Shown: positions 7,053-10,513 of the stretch, piece after piece
How the letters are laid out: every line of letters begins with the position of its first letter
Numbering within the stretch: position 1 is the stretch's first letter
From: Oscillospiraceae bacterium
GTDB lineage: Bacteria > Bacillota > Clostridia > Oscillospirales > Ruminococcaceae
DNA length: 10,513 nt
Direction of reading: 5' to 3'
Assembly: GCA_016303195.1 (NCBI GenBank)
Contig: JAEDMD010000052.1
Span: 1 to 10,513, forward strand
Position numbers and translations under genes: made by a program
Notes under the pieces: model-generated
Databases searched by the model: none
The model's input: only the letters and a program-made list of their open reading frames with translations
Told to the model about the DNA's origin: nothing

Positions 7053-7074
7053 GGGGGATGATATCCTCCCCTAC
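7053..7074. repeat. GC-rich palindrome, copy B
   Basis: GGGGGAT-GAT-ATCCTCCCC followed by TAC is a diverged copy of the same palindrome, reading GTAGGGGAGGAT on the minus strand. It lies about 20 bp upstream of the small DUF4177-like gene, so copies A and B flank that gene closely on both sides. Confidence 0.6.
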
Positions 7075-7114
7075 TTGGGTAAATGTTGTTTTTCGGTTAT
7101 TTGCGGTAAGGCAT

Positions 7115-7140
7115 GGGACGTCGAGGACGCCGTCCCCTAC
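7115..7140. repeat. GC-rich palindrome, copy C
   Basis: GGGACG and CGTCCC form a 6-bp stem around TCGAGGACGC. The element ends in CTAC, so on the minus strand it begins GTAGGGGACGG like the others. The arms share the GTAGGGG edge but have a different core, which suggests a sub-family. Confidence 0.5.
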
Positions 7141-7142
7141 TG

Positions 7143-7170
7143 ATTTCTAATTTCTGCTTTCTGATTTCTG
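7143..7170. repeat. Heptamer tandem repeat, ATTTCTG type
   Basis: Four 7-bp units are visible: ATTTCTA, ATTTCTG, CTTTCTG and ATTTCTG. They lie immediately after palindrome copy C and 9 bp short of the fabK stop codon. The stretch is non-coding. Confidence 0.7.
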
Positions 7171-7179
7171 AAACAAGCC

Positions 7180-8106
7180 TTACTTGCAAAGGAGCTTTTC
7201 AGCGCCGTCGTTTATCTCCTTAACGATATCGGCACAAGGCTTGATATCGTTTATCATGCCTGCGATAGCGCCGCAGAGGAATGAACCGCTTTCAAGGTCA
7301 CCGTCAACAACAGCACGGCGGAGTGCGCCTACTGTGAGGTTCTCGAATTCCTCAGGTGAGAGTGTGCCGTCCTTTTCGCCGTTAGCCAGCTTCTTTGCGA
7401 ACTTTGTCTTGACGTTTCTGCATGGGTGGCCTGTGTATCTTCCTGTTACAACGCTGTCAGTGTCCTTAGCCTTGATAACGAGGTCTTTGAAAGTCGGATG
7501 TATCTGACACTCCTCGGAAGCAAGGAAGCGTGTACCTATCTGCACACCCTCTGCGCCCAGCATGAAGGATGCCGCCATACCTCTGCCGTCAGCGATACCG
7601 CCTGCGGCAATTACAGGGATGGAAACTGCATCCACTACCTGCGGAACGAGACACATTGTTGTGTTCTCGCCGATATGTCCGCCTGATTCCGTACCCTCAG
7701 CGATAACAGCGTCAGCACCGCTCTTTTCCATTCTCTTTGCAAGAGCGACCGACGGAACAACAGGGATGACCTTGATGCCTGCTTCTTTCCATGCGGCAAC
7801 GTATGTGCCGGGATTGCCTGCACCTGTTGTAACGAATGCGACTTTCTCATCTATGCAGAGCTGTGCGAGATCGGCGGCATTAGGGCTCATAAGCATTACA
7901 TTGACACCGAAAGGCTTGTCCGTCTTTTCCTTGCAGAGACGTATCTGCTCACGGAGATAGTCAATAGGAGCGTTACCGCCTGCAATGATGCCTGCGCCGC
8001 CTGCATTTGAAACAGCGGCAGCAAGAGTATGCTCAGCGACCCATGCCATACCGCCCTGAATTATAGGGTATTCTATACCGAGAAGATCTGTGATTCTTGT
8101 TTTCAT
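7180..8106 (-). CDS. fabK: Enoyl-ACP reductase II (FMN-dependent)
   Basis: This flavoenzyme performs the last reduction of each elongation cycle, trans-2-enoyl-ACP to acyl-ACP. It replaces FabI in many Firmicutes and is unaffected by triclosan in characterised members. The 308-residue protein begins MKTRITDLLGIEYPIIQGGMAWVA and closely follows pneumococcal FabK along its length. His144 in SGGHIG corresponds to the catalytic histidine of that enzyme. The FMN phosphate-binding segments GGIADG (about 169-174) and GAEGVQIGTRF (about 184-194) are intact. The nitronate monooxygenase family has the same fold, but the close FabK match and operon context favour FabK. GGGAG (8114-8118) lies 7 bases before the ATG. 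No other enoyl reductase is in the window. Confidence 0.96.
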   Translation of the reverse strand: MKTRITDLLGIEYPIIQGGMAWVAEHTLAAAVSNAGGAGIIAGGNAPIDYLREQIRLCKEKTDKPFGVNVMLMSPNAADLAQLCIDEKVAFVTTGAGNPGTYVAAWKEAGIKVIPVVPSVALAKRMEKSGADAVIAEGTESGGHIGENTTMCLVPQVVDAVSIPVIAAGGIADGRGMAASFMLGAEGVQIGTRFLASEECQIHPTFKDLVIKAKDTDSVVTGRYTGHPCRNVKTKFAKKLANGEKDGTLSPEEFENLTVGALRRAVVDGDLESGSFLCGAIAGMINDIKPCADIVKEINDGAEKLLCK

Positions 8107-8131
8107 TATTACACTCCCTTATATTTTGTGG

Positions 8132-8150
8132 GGGCGGATATCATCCGCCC
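8132..8150. repeat. GC-rich palindrome, copy D
   Basis: GGGCGGAT-ATC-ATCCGCCC is a perfect 8-bp stem with a 3-base loop. It has the same arms as copy A but the reverse-complement core. It lies between fabH and fabK, 25 bp upstream of the fabK start. Together with copy E it forms a facing pair. Confidence 0.75.
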
Positions 8151-8174
8151 GAACAGCATTTAACATTTTGACAC

Positions 8175-8197
8175 GAGCGGATTATCCCCGCCCCTAC
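8175..8197. repeat. GC-rich palindrome, copy E
   Basis: GAGCGGATTATCCCCGCCC followed by CTAC is a diverged copy. On the minus strand it begins GTAGGGGCGGGGAT. It ends 11 bp before the fabH stop codon. Copies D and E are inverted with respect to each other and enclose 24 bp, so the fabH/fabK gap is largely one D-E unit with GTRGGGGCGG at both ends. Confidence 0.6.
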
Positions 8198-8208
8198 GCA
8201 ATTCTCTA

Positions 8209-9195
8209 TTAATATTCCAATATGATACCGCCGTATGTCAGACCTGCGCCGAATCCTATGAGGGCAAGTTTCTGACCACGGCTGATAGTTCCATTTTCGA
8301 TAGCCTCGAACAGTGCAAGAGGGATCGATACAGATGAGGTATTGCCGTAATGGTCAAGGGTAACGATGAACTTATCCATCGGAACGCCCAGCTTCTTTGC
8401 GGCAGTCTCGATGATCCTTACATTTGCCTGATGCGGCACGAACCAATCTATATCAGCAGATGTTATGCCGATCTTTTCAGCGGCAAGCTCGAATGACTTA
8501 GGCAGTGCGTTTACTGCGAATTTATATACTTCCTTGCCGTTCTGGTACAGCTTGTGCTGAGCCATTGCAGGGAACGGGTCTTCAAAATCGCTCTCAACTG
8601 CAACTTCGGGAGCAACATCGAGCGTTCTCGCACAGAGATAGCCTGCTCCGCTTCCGTCCGAACGGAGGACTGACGAATACAGCTTGTCGCTCTTTTCAAC
8701 AACCGCCGCCGCTGCGCCGTCACCGAAAAGTATGCATGAGCTTCTGTCGGTGAAATCGAGGAATCTTGAAAGTGCCTCATTTGCAACAACGAGGATATAT
8801 TTCATATCATTGTCGGTCTCAAGAAAGCGTCTTGCGGTATCAAGAGCATAAACAAAGCCCGTACAAGCCGCATTAAGATCAAAAGCACCTGCGTTAACAG
8901 CGCCCGTATTGTTCTGGATGATACTCGCCATGCTCGGTGTATGGAAGTCGGGAGTAGCGGTGCATGAAATTACAAGACCGATATCCTTCGGGGCTATCCC
9001 TGCGGCTTCGATAGCTTTCAGAGCCGCCTGAGTTCCCATATACCATGTAGGCTCCCATCCTGCCATGCGGCGCTCGGTAATGCCCGTTCTGGTGCGTATC
9101 CACTCATCATTTGTCTCCACGAAACGTGTAAAATCATCGTTGGTGAGGGTCTGCTCAGGAAGATATCTTCCCATGCCCAGTATATTGATTCCCAT
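8209..9195 (-). CDS. fabH: 3-oxoacyl-ACP synthase III (chain initiation)
   Basis: This condensing enzyme starts fatty-acid synthesis by joining acetyl-CoA or a branched/short acyl-CoA to malonyl-ACP. The start is the ATG at 9195 (328 residues), with GAGGAG (9203-9208) 7 bases upstream. A TTG at 9216 would place that site inside the gene and add seven atypical residues. The Cys-His-Asn triad is intact: Cys111 in NAACTGF, His255 in PHQAN and Asn285 in HYGNTSS. EWIRTRTGI (31-39) and the C-terminal GFGAGLTYGG are also classic FabH motifs. Primer preference (straight or branched chain) cannot be read from the sequence. It is the first gene of the minus-strand series, divergent from fabD. Confidence 0.97.
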   Translation of the reverse strand: MGINILGMGRYLPEQTLTNDDFTRFVETNDEWIRTRTGITERRMAGWEPTWYMGTQAALKAIEAAGIAPKDIGLVISCTATPDFHTPSMASIIQNNTGAVNAGAFDLNAACTGFVYALDTARRFLETDNDMKYILVVANEALSRFLDFTDRSSCILFGDGAAAAVVEKSDKLYSSVLRSDGSGAGYLCARTLDVAPEVAVESDFEDPFPAMAQHKLYQNGKEVYKFAVNALPKSFELAAEKIGITSADIDWFVPHQANVRIIETAAKKLGVPMDKFIVTLDHYGNTSSVSIPLALFEAIENGTISRGQKLALIGFGAGLTYGGIILEY

Positions 9196-9273
9196 AAAAA
9201 AACTCCTCTGTGTCAATTTGTCCGCCTTCGGAATAGTTATGTCGCTGCTGAATAAACACGGGTGTAATGTTCA

Positions 9274-9304
9274 TAGGGGCGGATGTCCTCACAGAAACAG
9301 CCCG
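9274..9304. repeat. GC-rich palindrome, degenerate copy F
   Basis: TAGGGGCGGATGTCCTC begins like the other copies, and CCCG follows after a 14-base insertion-like stretch. The hairpin is no longer perfect, so this is probably a decayed member of the family. Confidence 0.35.
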
Positions 9305-9341
9305 ACCGAAATATTACACTTATCTAACTTAAAGAAATCTA

Positions 9342-9370
9342 TTGAAAAATCCGAAAATATATGTTATATT
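9342..9370 (+). promoter_or_regulatory. Predicted promoter of fabD
   Basis: TTGAAA (9342-9347, 5 of 6) and TATATT (9365-9370, 5 of 6) are 17 bases apart, and a TG one base before the -10 adds an extended -10 element. Initiation near 9377 would give a leader of about 178 nt. The leader would open with ATGGG (9377-9381), which can pair with CCCAT (9391-9395). Confidence 0.55.
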
Positions 9371-9404
9371 ATATCTATGGGCGAAATAAACCCATGTTCT
9401 TTAT

Positions 9405-9433
9405 ATTATAAATCATTTTTGATATTTTTGCAA
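9405..9433 (-). promoter_or_regulatory. Predicted promoter of fabH
   Basis: On the minus strand a perfect TATAAT (plus 9405-9410) follows TTGCAA (plus 9428-9433, 4 of 6) after 17 bases. Initiation near 9398 would give a leader of about 200 nt before fabH. Its start point lies inside the region transcribed from the fabD promoter. Confidence 0.45.
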
Positions 9434-9449
9434 CGATATTTCAGCACTT

Positions 9450-9476
9450 TGACGAGGCAAAACCAAAACATCGTCA
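9450..9476 (+). promoter_or_regulatory. Hairpin/dyad in the fabD leader
   Basis: TGACGA (9450-9455) and TCGTCA (9471-9476) form a 6-bp stem around a 15-base loop. The flanks carry the direct repeat CACTTTG at 9445-9451 and 9475-9481, exactly 30 bp apart. No U-tract follows, so it is not a terminator. It could be a binding site or an RNA stem, and the functional role is unproven. Confidence 0.3.
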
Positions 9477-9554
9477 CTTTGCATAGTTTAATTCCAATCC
9501 AATCGTTAAAAATAATAATATCATGCATAATGCACAGAAAGGATGTTACACATT

Positions 9555-10463
9555 ATGACAATTTCACTATTTTCGGGACAGGGTTCTCAGTATGAGGGAA
9601 TGGGAAAGGATATCGCAGAAAGCCTGCCTGAACTGCTTTCAATTTACGAAGCAGGCTCGGCTATCCTCGGCAGAGACCTGAAGGAGATATGCTTCAATGC
9701 TCCTCTCGACGAACTGTCCAGAACAGTGAATTCACAGCCTGCTATCATGGCTACTTCCATCATCTGCCTTGAAGCCGCCAAGAGCAAGGGCTTCACATTT
9801 GACGGTGTTGCAGGTCATTCTCTCGGAGAATATGCCGCAATGTACGCTTCGGGAATGGTATCCCTTGAAGATGCTTTCCGCCTTATCAAGGCTCGTGCAG
9901 AGGCTATGGAGGAAGCTACACAGTCATCAAAGGGCGCTATGGCGGCTATCATGAAGATAGAGCCTGAAAAGGTAGAGGAAGTATGCGGAAACGCAAAGGA
10001 ATACGTTACCGCTGTAAACTACAACTCCCCTGTTCAGACCGTTGTTGCAGGAACTCCCGAAGGCATCGCTGAGGTAAGCGAGATATTCAAGGAGATGAAG
10101 GCAAGAGTTATACCGCTCAACGTTGCAGGCGCATTCCATTCAAAGCTCATGCAGAGCGCCGCTGACAAATTCTATGAGACAGCTAAGACCATCACTTTCA
10201 ATGCACCACAGTGCAGATATTACTCAAATGTAACAGGCGGAGAGCTGACAGATTTCTCCGACATGGCATCACTTCTCGCAAAGCACATCGTTTCCCCTGT
10301 CCGCTTCACATCCGAGCTTAACGCAATGGCTGAGGCAGGTGCAGAGACATTTGCGGAATTCGGCCCCGGACGCACTCTCACAGGCCTTGTAAAAAAGACA
10401 CTGAAAGACGTTACAGCCGTTAATGTCGAGAATCTCGAAACTCTCGAAGCCCTTATGGATTAA
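9555..10463 (+). CDS. fabD: Malonyl-CoA:ACP transacylase
   Basis: This enzyme transfers malonate from malonyl-CoA to AcpP, supplying FabH and FabF. From the ATG at 9555 it has 302 residues and starts MTISLFSGQGSQYEGMG, as usual for FabD. An in-frame ATG at 9543 would overlap the only ribosome binding site (AAAGGA, 9538-9543), so I prefer 9555 although the spacing of 11 is long. The nucleophile is Ser89 in GHSLGE; Arg114 (IKARAEAM) and His195 (GAFHS) complete the active site. The C-terminal EFGPGRTLTGLVKK is typical. It is the only plus-strand gene and is divergent from fabH. In related operons it lies between fabK and fabG on the same strand. It is complete; what follows it is outside the window. 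Confidence 0.97.
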   Translation: MTISLFSGQGSQYEGMGKDIAESLPELLSIYEAGSAILGRDLKEICFNAPLDELSRTVNSQPAIMATSIICLEAAKSKGFTFDGVAGHSLGEYAAMYASGMVSLEDAFRLIKARAEAMEEATQSSKGAMAAIMKIEPEKVEEVCGNAKEYVTAVNYNSPVQTVVAGTPEGIAEVSEIFKEMKARVIPLNVAGAFHSKLMQSAADKFYETAKTITFNAPQCRYYSNVTGGELTDFSDMASLLAKHIVSPVRFTSELNAMAEAGAETFAEFGPGRTLTGLVKKTLKDVTAVNVENLETLEALMD

Positions 10464-10469
10464 GGCAAT

Positions 10470-10509
10470 ACCGCACAGAGCTGGCGGTGCAGATACGCAG
10501 TCAGATTTT
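10470..10509 (+). other. Hairpin and T-run after fabD, role unclear
   Basis: Seven bases past the fabD stop, ACCGC (10470-10474) pairs with GCGGT (10484-10488), and inner CAG/CTG bases extend the stem around one bulged A. A run of five T starts only at 10505, 16 bases after the stem, too far for a standard terminator. The window ends here, so it could be a decayed terminator, the edge of a repeat, or the start of another element. Confidence 0.25.
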
Positions 10510-10513
10510 TCGT

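Larger units (their letters stand above)
9196..9554. promoter_or_regulatory. Divergent regulatory region between fabH and fabD
   Basis: No gene is supported in these 359 bp. From left to right it holds the fabH ribosome binding site, an inverted pair GTGTAAT (9262-9268) and ATTACAC (9313-9319) enclosing a degenerate palindrome copy (F), and an AT-rich core with one good promoter candidate in each direction. Beyond these are a hairpin-forming stretch at 9450-9476, an AT-rich run and the fabD ribosome binding site. I found no match to the FapR or FabT operator consensus. Confidence 0.6.

Noticed and set aside
7180..8106. Nitronate monooxygenase as an alternative call for fabK
   Set aside because: The fold is shared, but the sequence follows pneumococcal FabK closely from the first residue, and the fab operon context settles it.
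9196..9216. N-terminal extension of fabH from a TTG codon
   Set aside because: The GAGGAG site lies inside it, with ideal spacing to the ATG at 9195.
9217..9554. FapR or FabT operator in the fabH/fabD region
   Set aside because: The AT-rich palindrome TTTATATTATAAA (9400-9412) and the ATCA/TGAT dyad near 9413 do not match either consensus, and the first overlaps the predicted -10 of fabH.
9065..9595. A 176-codon plus-strand open frame across the 5' part of fabH, the gap and the start of fabD
   Set aside because: It is antisense to fabH over a conserved region, crosses the promoter region, ends inside fabD in another frame, and has no recognisable domain.
1..10513. CRISPR array, tRNA, rRNA, integrase, transposase or prophage genes
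   Set aside because: No array-like spaced repeats, cloverleaf genes or recombinase motifs were seen. The repeats present are short intergenic units.

Overview
This window is almost entirely a type II fatty-acid synthesis (FASII) locus, with acetyl-CoA carboxylase built in. The FabK-type enoyl-ACP reductase, the separate AccA/AccD subunits with a zinc-ribbon AccD, the strong GGAGG-type ribosome binding sites and the occasional TTG start all point to a Firmicute of class Clostridia. The style of the intergenic repeats suggests an Oscillospiraceae/Ruminococcus-like gut anaerobe. That genus-level guess rests on memory of similar sequences and was not checked.

Layout. Ten FASII/ACC genes and one small unknown gene lie on the minus strand. 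In transcription order (right to left) they are fabH, fabK, a DUF4177-like small gene, fabG, fabF, accB, fabZ, accC, accD, accA and acpP. A perfect 9-bp hairpin at 4-23 probably ends the unit. fabD alone lies on the plus strand at the right end, divergent from fabH across a 359-bp region that holds predicted promoters for both directions. The block from fabF to accA is tight (gaps of 2 to 50 bp, apart from 88 bp before accD). The block from fabH to fabF is loose (102 to 205-bp gaps) and full of repeats.

How the genes work together. AccB carries biotin and AccC carboxylates it. AccA/AccD move the carboxyl group to acetyl-CoA to give malonyl-CoA. FabD loads malonate onto AcpP, FabH starts the chain, and FabF elongates it. 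FabG, FabZ and FabK complete each reduction-dehydration-reduction cycle. One gene of each type needed for saturated chain elongation is present. No transcription regulator (FabT/FapR type), ACP synthase, biotin ligase or unsaturated-fatty-acid isomerase is visible here.

What is unusual lies between the genes. The gene order matches the well-known streptococcal/clostridial fab operon, except that acpP and fabD have left their usual places. The two vacated junctions (fabH/fabK and fabK/fabG) are exactly where copies of a GC-rich palindrome, consensus about GTAGGGGCGGATNNNATCCGCCC, are concentrated. The small DUF4177-like gene sits where fabD is expected. Three other gaps carry tandem repeats with a 7-bp period, and the fabG/fabF gap holds a repeat-flanked, highly foldable element. 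I see no wholly new enzymatic system; the second-look material is this repeat and regulatory architecture.
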